The notes under the pieces were generated by a model that did no database searches, had not been told where the DNA came from, and worked only from the letters and a program-made list of their open reading frames with translations. Positions 1-6,718 of a stretch of DNA of 9,632 nt are shown here, piece by piece. The DNA is taken from positions 1 through 9,632 of the forward strand of contig DIDB01000032.1 of NCBI GenBank assembly GCA_002417905.1, in the 5' to 3' direction. This DNA comes from Pseudomonadaceae bacterium UBA5811. Its GTDB lineage: Bacteria > Pseudomonadota > Gammaproteobacteria > Pseudomonadales > Pseudomonadaceae. Within the stretch, counting starts at the first letter, position 1. Every line of letters begins with the position of its first letter. Made by a program: the position numbers and the translations under genes.

Positions 1-55
1 CACCGGCGGTTCCCTGACGCTGCGCGGGGCGCCCAGCGTCAGGGAACCGCCGGTG
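1..55. repeat. Perfect 22-bp inverted repeat (foldback) at the left edge
   Basis: Positions 1-22 and 34-55 are exact reverse complements, separated by 11 bases (23-33). Inside the loop three more pairs (24-26 with 30-32) can form. The repeat lies inside the 3' end of the receptor gene. Read on the minus strand, the family's typical C-terminal sequence (GGSLTLGAPRSV) runs normally and then, where a final beta-strand ending in an aromatic residue is expected, turns into the reverse complement of the codons just read (REPPV). Either this is a chimeric foldback created during library preparation or assembly at a contig end, or it is a real inverted junction. The artefact reading is more likely because it sits exactly at base 1 and breaks a conserved protein end. 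Confidence 0.9.
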
Positions 56-2151
56 GAGGTCCAGTAGTCGTGGTTGAACAGGTTGCTGACATTCAGGCGG
101 AAGGTGAGGTCCTTGCCCACGATCCCGGTGCGGTAGCGGGCACCGATGTCGGTGGTGAATACGTCCGGGATGGAGAACTGGTTGGCGGCGTCATAGTAGA
201 TCTTGCCGGTGTAGGACATGCCTCCGGTCAGGGCCAGCCCGGGCAGCCGGTTGACCGAGTATTCGGCATACAGCCGGGCCACTTCCTGGGGCACACCTTG
301 GGGCCGCTTGTGGTCAAGGCTCGGGTTGCTGGTTCCGGTGACCCGGGTGTGCATCAGGGTAAAACCGCCCATCAGGCTCAGGTTGGGCGTGACCTTGCCG
401 CTGGCGGTGAATTCGATGCCCATATGGGTGTCCTTGCCGCTCATCTTGAAGATGTTGTCGGTGGTATCCGTATAGGAATAGGCCCGGCGGACCCGGAACA
501 GAGCAACGTTCAGGTCCATTTCGCCAAGGCTGGTCTTGGCACCAACCTCCACCTGACGGCTGGTATAGGGTGACAGGGTCTGGTTGGCATTGTCTGCGGT
601 CGTTGGTGCCGTGTCGCCTTTCTGCAGGGCCTCGATATAGGAGGCGTACAGGGTGACGTTGGGCACCGGTTTGTACATCAGTGCGTAGGTGGGGCTGATC
701 CGGCTGGCATAGGTGTTGTTCCGGCTGGAGACGGCTCCGGCCGTGGTATAGGCTTTGGTGTGGTCATGCAGGCTCAGCCGGCTGGCACCGATCATTGCGG
801 ACCAGTGCTCATTGAGCTGGATCTGGTCGGCCAGGGTGGTGGTGGTCAGTCTCAGTCGGTCGGTGCTGGCATTGGCGTTGCCTGTCGGGTCGCCGGAGAC
901 ATCGGCCGCGTAATCGGCTGAACTATTGATGTTGTACACGCCGGAAATCGAAACGTTGGTGGCCTTGTAGGGTGCGGCATACTTGGTGTTGTCGTATTCG
1001 GTCTGGTAGCCGAGCGTCACGGTATGGCCAATTCCCCAGGTGTTCAGCTTCATGTCCAGTGCGATATTGGCATTGCGGGTGAACTTTTCGTCGTCGTAAT
1101 ACACCCGGGATACGGTGTAGTCGCCGCTGTTATTGATAAAGGTGTCCTTGGCCCGGTGCCGGTACTGGTAGATATGGCTGTAGGCCATGCCAGCCCGTAC
1201 TGAAAACATTTCGTTGAGATCAGAGTGGAACAGGGTGCCCAAACGCCGGTACCCATCCCGGGCCTGGCTGTAGGCCGGCATATAGTTTTTGCCGGCATCC
1301 GGGGCATTGGGCATGTGGGTCACGTTTTTGCCGAGGCTGAACTGGTTGTCGCCGTGGTCAATGTTGTTCTGGTAGTGCGAATAATCAAAGGACCAGCGGG
1401 TATCCGGGTTGATATTCCAGTCCAGCGCGTAGCTGAGCAGATAACTTTCATGGTGCTGGTTGGGTACTGCCGTTTCCCCGGCGCCAACCTTGACGATATT
1501 CAGCCGGTAGCCAAAGCGGTTGGCTTCATCAATGGGGCCGCCAAAATCGCCGTGGGCATAGAGCTGTTTGCCGCTGTACAGGCCGGTGGTGATTTTGGCC
1601 AGGGGTTTGGCGGTAGGACGTTTCAGGGTGTAATTGACGATTCCGGCCGGATTGGCAAAACCGTAGAGGAAACTGCTGGAGCCATTCAGGACTTCAACCC
1701 GTTCCTTGTCCTCGATGGGCGTGCGGGAGTACATGCGCATGCCGTCGACAAAAGACTCGTTAGTATCGGTTACAAATCCACGGATCTGGAATGCAGCCCC
1801 ACCCCCCACCGAGTTGGCCCCGCTGCCGGAATTGACGGTCGGGTTGTACTTCAGGGCGTCGGCAACCGAGGAGGCCTGCAGGTTTTCCATCAGGCTGCTG
1901 GACGTCACATTGATCGAGTAAGGCGTATCCTTCAGTGAGCGTTTGCCCAGGATACCGGTATAGGACGTTTTGACCCGGTAACCCTGTTTCTCGCTGCCGG
2001 CGTCTTCATTTTCGGTTTCTTTCGGCGCCTGCTGGGTTTCCTCGACGGACAGGGAGGGCAGTTCCAGCTCCTGTTCTTCAGCCAGCAGGGGCGAGTTGCA
2101 GGCGAACACCAGGGGTGTAAACAACAGATAAGTTGCCTTTATTTTGGCCAT
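1..2151 (-). CDS. TonB-dependent siderophore-type outer-membrane receptor (3' end cut by window edge)
   Basis: Outer-membrane receptor that would import a ferric siderophore or similar metal chelate using TonB-ExbBD energy. The frame is open for 717 codons from ATG at 2149-2151 to base 1 without a stop. Residues 1-24 look like a signal peptide, with likely cleavage after LLA24. A TonB-box-like stretch (LPSLSVEE) lies near residues 30-37. The plug domain spans about 58-179, with TPYSINV (76-82), QIRGF (122-126), VDGMRM (135-140), ERVEVLNGSSSFLYG (150-164), NPAGIVNY (167-174) and KRP (177-179). The rest is a beta-barrel rich in aromatic and Asn/Asp residues, ending in the conserved NLFNHDYW segment. 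There is no N-terminal secretin-like signalling domain, so it is not a FpvA/FecA-type transducer. About 10-15 C-terminal residues are missing because of the edge foldback. The ligand cannot be told. An in-frame stop at 2200-2202 limits the start; the ribosome site (GGTGGG) is weak. Confidence 0.93.
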   Translation of the reverse strand, partial: MAKIKATYLLFTPLVFACNSPLLAEEQELELPSLSVEETQQAPKETENEDAGSEKQGYRVKTSYTGILGKRSLKDTPYSINVTSSSLMENLQASSVADALKYNPTVNSGSGANSVGGGAAFQIRGFVTDTNESFVDGMRMYSRTPIEDKERVEVLNGSSSFLYGFANPAGIVNYTLKRPTAKPLAKITTGLYSGKQLYAHGDFGGPIDEANRFGYRLNIVKVGAGETAVPNQHHESYLLSYALDWNINPDTRWSFDYSHYQNNIDHGDNQFSLGKNVTHMPNAPDAGKNYMPAYSQARDGYRRLGTLFHSDLNEMFSVRAGMAYSHIYQYRHRAKDTFINNSGDYTVSRVYYDDEKFTRNANIALDMKLNTWGIGHTVTLGYQTEYDNTKYAAPYKATNVSISGVYNINSSADYAADVSGDPTGNANASTDRLRLTTTTLADQIQLNEHWSAMIGASRLSLHDHTKAYTTAGAVSSRNNTYASRISPTYALMYKPVPNVTLYASYIEALQKGDTAPTTADNANQTLSPYTSRQVEVGAKTSLGEMDLNVALFRVRRAYSYTDTTDNIFKMSGKDTHMGIEFTASGKVTPNLSLMGGFTLMHTRVTGTSNPSLDHKRPQGVPQEVARLYAEYSVNRLPGLALTGGMSYTGKIYYDAANQFSIPDVFTTDIGARYRTGIVGKDLTFRLNVSNLFNHDYWTSTGGSLTLGAPRSVREPPV

Positions 2152-2241
2152 AAGATCCCACCATGCCCAATAAGGGCAAAAATAAATAATCAGTGCTGTT
2201 TACGGGGGTATCGAGCAGGTCGGTTTATTGTTGTTATTCTG

Positions 2242-2255
2242 TTTTAATAATTATG
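2242..2255 (-). promoter_or_regulatory. Possible Fur-type site overlapping a weak -10 of the receptor gene
   Basis: TAATAATTAT at 2245-2254 matches 9 of 10 positions of the right core of the Fur consensus (TAATCATTAT), but the left half of the 19-bp consensus is not matched. On the minus strand 2250-2255 reads CATAAT, a possible -10 box about 100 bases before the receptor ATG; no good -35 is seen. Iron repression would be expected for a siderophore receptor, which is the main reason to list it. The AT-rich background makes chance matches likely. Confidence 0.2.
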
Positions 2256-2414
2256 TTTGCCCGCAATATGCGGTGCGCCGGAAGTTGTCTTCCTGTTATG
2301 CGGTTATGGCAGACGGCAATCTGTCTGGTGTGCCATTTATATATTTGTACAAATGTTTCCTGCAATGCTTTGTAGGCATTTTTTTAAAAATTATTATTGT
2401 TTATCAATGTCATG

Positions 2415-2420
2415 TATAAT
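2415..2420 (+). promoter_or_regulatory. Candidate -10 box (TATAAT) facing the antiporter gene
   Basis: A perfect TATAAT occurs on the plus strand, with a TG dinucleotide immediately before it. The -35 region (around 2391-2397, TTATTAT) is poor. If used, transcription would start near 2427, inside a small palindrome (AATG-GCCGT-CATT, 2421-2433), and leave a leader of about 367 nucleotides before the antiporter ATG. Such hexamers arise often by chance in AT-rich DNA. Confidence 0.3.
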
Positions 2421-2485
2421 AATGGCCGTCATTGGTTACATATTCGCACACTGTACTTTTGTGTATTGTATTTTTCGTATTTGTA

Positions 2486-2523
2486 TCAGATCAGTTTCCT
2501 GATCTGAACAGACTTGCAGTCTG
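2486..2523 (+). other. Two adjacent perfect hairpins in the antiporter leader
   Basis: The first hairpin pairs TCAGATCA (2486-2493) with TGATCTGA (2500-2507) around a 6-base loop. The second pairs CAGACT (2509-2514) with AGTCTG (2518-2523) around a 3-base loop. They are separated by one base and neither is followed by a T run, so they do not look like a terminator. They could be operator palindromes or part of a folded leader RNA. Confidence 0.4.
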
Positions 2524-2650
2524 CAGAATGTACCCGATGGTTATTACGGGGCAGGTTTTGCCTGAGGTAACTGGGATATGCCTCCGGATGCTGGTGCCAG
2601 ACCGTCTGCGCTATCAGTTATCGGGCCGCTTGAACAAGGGCAAAGTGTTT

Positions 2651-2707
2651 GTCCCGGAGACGGGGCTTTCCGGGACAGGCCGTGGCTGCGGATGCAGGCC
2701 GGTTTTT
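2651..2707 (+). terminator. Terminator-like hairpin pair inside the antiporter leader (possible attenuator)
   Basis: A strong hairpin pairs GTCCCGGAGA (2651-2660) with TTTCCGGGAC (2667-2676), 10 pairs including one G-T, around a 6-base loop. Three bases later a second stem (2680-2702: outer CCG/CGG, inner CTGC/GCAG, with one bulge and one mismatch) is followed directly by TTTTT at 2703-2707. This has the form of an intrinsic terminator about 87 bases before the antiporter ATG, in the sense direction. No gene ends just before it, so early termination in the leader is the natural reading. No known riboswitch was recognised. The imperfect second stem lowers confidence. Confidence 0.35.
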
Positions 2708-2793
2708 GTTAATCTGCCCGCCCGCCTGCGGGGCCGGATTTCTGGTCCGGAGACGCGGTCATACCGCCAGTTCAGCTGCTTTCTGGAGCTTTC

Positions 2794-4425
2794 ATGGTAA
2801 CCATCACCCTGGTTCTGGTCATGTTTGTGGCCGTCCTGCTGGCCAGTATCCTGGTCCGGATGTCGCCGGTACCCGTGCCCTATCCGCTGGTGCAGATCGT
2901 GCTGGGAACCGGCATTGGCATGATGTCTGACTGGCGTCTGGAGCTGGATCCGGAAGTATTCTTCCTGATGTTCCTGCCCCCGCTGCTGTTTCTGGATGGC
3001 TGGCGGGTGCCCAAGGAGGAGCTGGCCCATGACCGCGGGCTGGTGCTGGGACTGGCCATCGGCCTGGTGGTGTTTACTGTGGTGGGTGCCGGTTATTTCA
3101 TCCACTGGCTGATTCCCGGGATTCCGCTGGGCGTGGCCTTTGCCCTGGCGGCCGTGATTTCCCCAACGGACCCGGTGGCCATTTCGGCGATTGCCGCCCG
3201 GGTACCGGTTCCCAAGCGGCTGATGCATATCATTGAGGGCGAGTCGCTGCTCAATGATGCCTCGGGTCTGGTTTGTCTGCGCTTCGCGGTGGCTGCGGTA
3301 CTGACCGGCAATTTCTCCCTGTCGTCGGCCCTGCTGGATTTTGGCTGGGTCGCCTTTGGCGGCCTGCTGGTGGGCGGGGCAACCGGCTGGCTGATCAATA
3401 TGCTGAAAATCCGGATTACTACCCATTATGGGGAAGATCCGGGCTTTCAGACCCTGACAAGTCTGGTGCTGCCGTTTCTGGCTTATCTGGCGGCCGAGCA
3501 CCTGCACTGCTCCGGCATTCTGGCGGCGGTCTCGGCCGGTTTTGTGATGAGCCGGATGGAGTTTTCCGGCCAGGCCAAGGCAACCACCCGCCTGCAGCGC
3601 AATGCGGTGTGGGATACCCTGCAGTACGCACTGAATGGCCTGATGTTTGTACTGCTGGGTGAGCAGCTGCCCCATATCATCAACCAGCTTGGCGTTCAGG
3701 ATAATCCGGACGAGCTGCTGGAGCTGGTGGGTTTTGTGGCGCTGATCAATCTGGCCCTGCTGGCCCTGCGCTTTGTCTGGGTTTTCTGCTCCCTGCGCTT
3801 TACCCTGTTTGCCGGGGCGGATGCCCGCCTGTATACCCTGGCCAAAGCCACGCATATCGCTCTGGCGACGGCGGTAGCCGGGGTGCGGGGGGCGATTACG
3901 CTGGCTGGTGTAATGACCTTGCCGCTGTATATCAGCTTTGGTTATCCCTTTCCGGCCCGGGATCTGGCCATTTTTCTGGCGACCGGCGTCATCATTCTCT
4001 CCATGCTGCTGGCCGGACTGTTACTGCCGGTGCTGATGCGCAATCTGCCCGTGCCTTATGAGGGCGAGGAGCAGACCCGGGAAAACCGGGCCCGTGACCG
4101 GGCCGCAGAAGCCGCGATCAAGGCAATTGAAAAGGCCCTGCATGAGCTGACGGGCCAGGATACGGAGCACGAGGCCAAATACATCGAGATGGCTTCGCGG
4201 ATTACTGACAGTTACCGCGACCGGCTGGCCGGGCATGCAGCCTCCATGGAAGTACAGAAGCAGGCCCGGATTTCTGAGGAAATCGAGCGCCAGCTGTGGC
4301 TGGTAGCCCTGCAGGCCGAGCGCACCGAGCTGTTCCGTCTGGCCCGGACCCGGCGGCTGGATGAGCAGCATGCTCGCAAGCTGGTCCGGCAGATCGACCT
4401 GATTGAAACCCGTTACTCCCGCTGA
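2794..4425 (+). CDS. CPA1-family Na+/H+ antiporter (YjcE/NhaP type)
   Basis: Inner-membrane cation/proton antiporter that would exchange internal Na+ (or K+) for external H+, serving salt and alkaline-pH homeostasis. The 543-residue length fits the bacterial YjcE-like branch of the CPA1 family. About 12 hydrophobic segments fill residues 1-415. The ion-binding core is intact: SPTDPVA at 123-129, EGESLLND at 148-155 (Asn154-Asp155 is the family's key pair), and GVRGA at 363-367 with Arg365. An early PPLLFLDGW motif is at 62-70. Residues about 420-543 form a charged, helical, probably coiled-coil cytoplasmic tail, a usual site of regulation. GGAG at 2785-2788, five bases before ATG, supports the start. 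The gene appears to be transcribed alone, with a terminator on its stop codon. The transported ion cannot be decided from sequence. Confidence 0.93.
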   Translation: MVTITLVLVMFVAVLLASILVRMSPVPVPYPLVQIVLGTGIGMMSDWRLELDPEVFFLMFLPPLLFLDGWRVPKEELAHDRGLVLGLAIGLVVFTVVGAGYFIHWLIPGIPLGVAFALAAVISPTDPVAISAIAARVPVPKRLMHIIEGESLLNDASGLVCLRFAVAAVLTGNFSLSSALLDFGWVAFGGLLVGGATGWLINMLKIRITTHYGEDPGFQTLTSLVLPFLAYLAAEHLHCSGILAAVSAGFVMSRMEFSGQAKATTRLQRNAVWDTLQYALNGLMFVLLGEQLPHIINQLGVQDNPDELLELVGFVALINLALLALRFVWVFCSLRFTLFAGADARLYTLAKATHIALATAVAGVRGAITLAGVMTLPLYISFGYPFPARDLAIFLATGVIILSMLLAGLLLPVLMRNLPVPYEGEEQTRENRARDRAAEAAIKAIEKALHELTGQDTEHEAKYIEMASRITDSYRDRLAGHAASMEVQKQARISEEIERQLWLVALQAERTELFRLARTRRLDEQHARKLVRQIDLIETRYSR

Positions 4426-4439
4426 TTCGGCGGGTTTTT
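4418..4439 (+). terminator. Intrinsic terminator overlapping the antiporter stop codon
   Basis: CCCGCT (4418-4423) pairs with GGCGGG (4429-4434), including one T-G pair, around the loop GATTC, and is followed by five T at 4435-4439. The TGA stop (4423-4425) lies within the stem and loop, so the hairpin is shared with the end of the coding sequence. It would end the antiporter transcript just before rlmA. Confidence 0.75.
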
Positions 4440-4485
4440 CCTTGCTGGCCGCTGGGCCCTCAACCGGTTGTCCTGAAATACGGTT

Positions 4486-5334
4486 ATGAGTATCTCTCCC
4501 TTTAATGCCCTGACCTGCCCACTGGATGGTGTGGCCCTGCAGCCCTCTGGTCAGAGCTGGTGCTGCCCGTCTGGCCATCGCTTTGATGTGGCCCGCCAGG
4601 GCTATGTCAACCTGTTGCCTGTCCAGCGGAAGCGCTCCCTTGATCCGGGCGACAGCAAGGAGATGGTAGCGGCCCGCCAGCATTTTCTGGAGGCCGGTTT
4701 CTACCAGCCGCTGGCCAGGCGAATCGCCCTGCGGCTGCTGGCGGACGTGTCAGCCGCCACAGGACCACTGAGCTGTCTGGATGCCGGTTGCGGGGAAGGT
4801 TATTACCTGCGTCAGCTGACCCTTGCTGCGGCGCAGGGCCCGGACCTTGTCCTGGCCGGACTGGATATCTCCAAATGGGCGGTGATGGCCGCGGCCCGGA
4901 GCAGCCGGCAGATCCGCTGGATAGTGGGCAGCAATGCCCGCTTGCCCGTGCCTGACGCCAGCCTGGACCGTCTGCTCTGTCTGTTCGGTTTTCCGGTGTA
5001 TGCCGAGTTTGCCCGGGTATTGCGGCCAGGCGGGCTGCTGTTGCTGGCGGATCCGGCCCCCGGTCATCTGCTGGCACTGCGTGAAATCATCTATCCGGAA
5101 ATACGCCCTCCCAGGGAGCAGCCGCCGGCTGTGCCAGCGGGATTTGTGCTGCAGGACAATGAAGCGCTGACCTATGACATCCATCTGGACTCGGCCGGAC
5201 TGATTGCCGATCTGCTGCTGATGACCCCGCATATGTACCGGGCTTCTGCTGCGGGCCGGGCCCGGCTGGCGACGCTGGCGTCACTGGCGCTGACCGTGGA
5301 TGTCCGCATTGCCTGCCTGCGGCGTGAAGGCTGA
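4486..5334 (+). CDS. rlmA: 23S rRNA (guanine-N1)-methyltransferase RlmA
   Basis: SAM-dependent methyltransferase expected to methylate N1 of G745 (E. coli numbering) in helix 35 of 23S rRNA. At 282 residues it is slightly longer than the E. coli enzyme. The N-terminal zinc-finger region is CPLD (11-14) and CCPSGH (26-31), followed by the family signature GYVNLLPVQ (39-47) and DPGDSKEM (53-60). SAM motif I is LDAGCGEGYY (98-107) and motif II is GLDISK (125-130); LRPGG at 179-183 is also typical. Aligned to E. coli ligands Cys5/Cys8/Cys21/His25, the second ligand is Asp14 instead of Cys. An in-frame TGA at 4474-4476 makes ATG 4486 the first possible start, yet no clear Shine-Dalgarno sequence precedes it. 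It lies 60 bases after the antiporter stop, behind a terminator, and 76 bases before the acetyltransferase. Confidence 0.93.
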   Translation: MSISPFNALTCPLDGVALQPSGQSWCCPSGHRFDVARQGYVNLLPVQRKRSLDPGDSKEMVAARQHFLEAGFYQPLARRIALRLLADVSAATGPLSCLDAGCGEGYYLRQLTLAAAQGPDLVLAGLDISKWAVMAAARSSRQIRWIVGSNARLPVPDASLDRLLCLFGFPVYAEFARVLRPGGLLLLADPAPGHLLALREIIYPEIRPPREQPPAVPAGFVLQDNEALTYDIHLDSAGLIADLLLMTPHMYRASAAGRARLATLASLALTVDVRIACLRREG

Positions 5335-5399
5335 ATACTGCGGATGGCTTCGCAATTGCATTACGATCAGCGATCATGCCAAACACGCCAACAGGTACC

Positions 5400-5405
5400 A
5401 AGGAG
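5400..5405 (+). promoter_or_regulatory. Ribosome binding site deciding the acetyltransferase start
   Basis: AAGGAG sits five bases before ATG 5411. The same frame is open upstream to an ATG at 5300, but that start lies inside rlmA, has no ribosome site and would add 37 residues not typical of the family. The start at 5411 is therefore preferred. Confidence 0.85.
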
Positions 5406-5410
5406 ATGCT

Positions 5411-6367
5411 ATGTCCAACGAGCCGACAGAACTGGCAGGCAAAAAGGGCAAGTGGCCTCTGGATGACATTGTCGGGCAGCTGCGGGCGGCCCGGGCCGAG
5501 TGGCGCAGCCATACGGGCCGGCTGCGTGAGAGCGGCGGACGGGATCTGCCCTCGCGTCATGCCATGGGCCATATTATTGACTCCCTGATCAGTGCCCTGT
5601 TTCCCATGCGGCTTGGTCCGGCGGACCTGCGGGCCGAAAACGAAGATTTCTATGTGGGGTACACCCTGGACAGCGCATTGAACATGCTGCTGGAGCAGGC
5701 CCGGCTGGAGCTGAAATATACGGCCCGGCTGGATGAGCGCCGGGCTGGTCAGGATCTGGATGCCCGGGCGGAGCGGATTGTCCGGGATTTTGCGATGATC
5801 CTGCCGGATCTGCGCTATCTGCTGGATACTGATGTGACTGCCGCCTACAACGGCGATCCGGCTGCCCGCTCCATGGATGAGGTACTGCTCTGCTATCCGG
5901 GTATTCTGGCCATCATCTATCACCGCATGGCACACCGGCTGTACAAGTCCGGATTGCCGCTGCTGGCCCGGATCAGCTCGGAAATTGCCCACTCGGTGAC
6001 GGGAATAGACATTCATCCCGGGGCACAGATCGGTCATAGCTTCTTTATTGATCACGGCACCGGAGTAGTGATCGGTGAAACCGCGATTATCGGTAACTAT
6101 GTGCGCATCTATCAGGCCGTTACCCTGGGCGCCAAGCGTTTCGAGGTCGATGAGTCCGGCAATCTGCAGAAGGGGCAGGCCCGGCATCCTATTGTGGAGG
6201 ATGATGTGGTGATCTATGCCGGTGCAACTATTCTAGGGCGGATCGTGATTGGCAAGGGCTCGACCATTGGTGGCAATGTCTGGCTGACCCGCAGTGTAGC
6301 GCCGGGCACCAATGTCACCCAGGCTAACGCGCAAAACGTACCGGCCCATCCGGAGCGAGAGCGATGA
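5411..6367 (+). CDS. cysE: Serine O-acetyltransferase (EpsC/SrpH-like long form)
   Basis: Transfers acetyl from acetyl-CoA to L-serine, giving O-acetylserine, the carbon skeleton for cysteine synthesis; a cytosolic enzyme. It has 318 residues. About 1-165 is a mostly helical N-terminal region, then the left-handed beta-helix of hexapeptide repeats runs from about 195 to 300. Active-site features are DIHP (200-203) and FIDHGTG (212-218), in which Asp214-His215 matches the catalytic His region of E. coli CysE. GETAIIGNY (222-230) and RHP (258-260) follow. The insertion EVDESGNLQKGQ (245-256) and the block EDDVVIYAGATILGR (263-277) mark the EpsC/SrpH-like subgroup rather than the short E. coli type. 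It does not end in the Ile-terminated tail usual for binding O-acetylserine sulfhydrylase, but in RER, so complex formation is doubtful. Its stop overlaps the next start (ATGA), suggesting translational coupling. Confidence 0.92.
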   Translation: MSNEPTELAGKKGKWPLDDIVGQLRAARAEWRSHTGRLRESGGRDLPSRHAMGHIIDSLISALFPMRLGPADLRAENEDFYVGYTLDSALNMLLEQARLELKYTARLDERRAGQDLDARAERIVRDFAMILPDLRYLLDTDVTAAYNGDPAARSMDEVLLCYPGILAIIYHRMAHRLYKSGLPLLARISSEIAHSVTGIDIHPGAQIGHSFFIDHGTGVVIGETAIIGNYVRIYQAVTLGAKRFEVDESGNLQKGQARHPIVEDDVVIYAGATILGRIVIGKGSTIGGNVWLTRSVAPGTNVTQANAQNVPAHPERER

Positions 6368-6687
6368 GTGCCTGGTTATGGCTAGCGCTGGCCATCCTTG
6401 TGGAGGTGGTGGCTACTTCAGCCCTGAAAGCCAGTGATGGCCTGAGCCGTCCGGGACTGGTGCTGATTGTGGTTGCAGGCTATGTCCTGGCGTTTTACTG
6501 CCTGGCCATGACGTTGCGGACTATTCCGGTCGGGGTGGCCTATGCGATCTGGTCAGGTGCCGGGACGGTGCTGATCTCGGTGATTGGCTGGCATTTTTTT
6601 GCCCAGAGGCTGGATGGACCGGCCATCGCCGGTGTTGTCCTGATTGTGGTGGGCGTTGTGCTGCTGAACCTGTCAGTTTCCCGCTAG
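6364..6687 (+). CDS. emrE: Small multidrug resistance (SMR) transporter, EmrE/Qac type
   Basis: Four-helix inner-membrane protein of the SMR family, which as a dimer exchanges protons for cationic, often quaternary ammonium, compounds. The 107-residue length is typical. The essential glutamate is Glu14 in the first helix (LVEVVATSALK, 12-22). Tyr40, Tyr60 and Trp63 (AYAIWSG, 59-65) match EmrE binding-site positions, and FFAQRLDGPAI (78-88) is close to the EmrE fourth-helix entry. These features favour the multidrug branch over the guanidinium exporters (Gdx, formerly SugE). The ATG overlaps the acetyltransferase TGA as ATGA, and GGAG at 6352-6355, eight bases upstream, provides a ribosome site. 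It ends 99 bases from the convergent acnB stop. The native substrate is not known from sequence. Confidence 0.92.
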   Translation: MSAWLWLALAILVEVVATSALKASDGLSRPGLVLIVVAGYVLAFYCLAMTLRTIPVGVAYAIWSGAGTVLISVIGWHFFAQRLDGPAIAGVVLIVVGVVLLNLSVSR

Positions 6688-6718
6688 CCGGCCGGAAAAA
6701 GAAAACACCCTGAAACGG

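Larger units (their letters stand above)
2152..2793. other. 642-bp divergent intergenic region, no convincing gene
   Basis: The region separates two divergent genes, so it should contain both promoters. The part from about 2165 to 2490 is markedly AT-rich, while 2500-2793 returns to the GC content of the surrounding genes. Short open frames exist on both strands (for example 2432-2800 plus), but none has a recognisable protein, and they lack good ribosome sites. What can be seen is a perfect TATAAT on the plus strand, two adjacent hairpins at 2486-2523, a 10-bp-stem hairpin at 2651-2676, a terminator-like hairpin with a T tract at 2680-2707, and small GC-rich hairpins at 2721-2732 and 2734-2750. 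Confidence 0.7.

Noticed and set aside
1225..1938. Open frame of 237 codons on the plus strand within the receptor gene
   Set aside because: The minus strand carries a continuous TonB-receptor plug and barrel sequence here; the plus frame is a shadow.
2098..2109. Lipobox-like VFAC at the receptor N-terminus (Cys18)
   Set aside because: Position -2 is Phe, which does not fit the usual lipobox, and a better signal peptidase I site (LLA-EE) follows six residues later. TonB receptors are normally not lipoproteins.
2432..2800. Possible 122-residue protein upstream of the antiporter
   Set aside because: A hydrophobic start is followed by unrelated Arg/Gly-rich sequence, without a ribosome site or known motif, and it runs over the antiporter start. 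It is better explained as non-coding leader.
2614..3855. Open frame of 413 codons on the minus strand opposite the antiporter
   Set aside because: The protein is a low-complexity Gln/His/Arg-rich sequence with no domain, exactly antisense to conserved membrane segments of the antiporter.
5351..5384. Promoter between rlmA and the acetyltransferase
   Set aside because: TTGCAT at 5356-5361 resembles a -35 box, but no -10-like hexamer occurs at a suitable distance, so a separate promoter is not supported.
5087..6187. Open frame of 366 codons on the minus strand opposite rlmA and the acetyltransferase
   Set aside because: It crosses two well-identified genes in antisense and shows no family signature.
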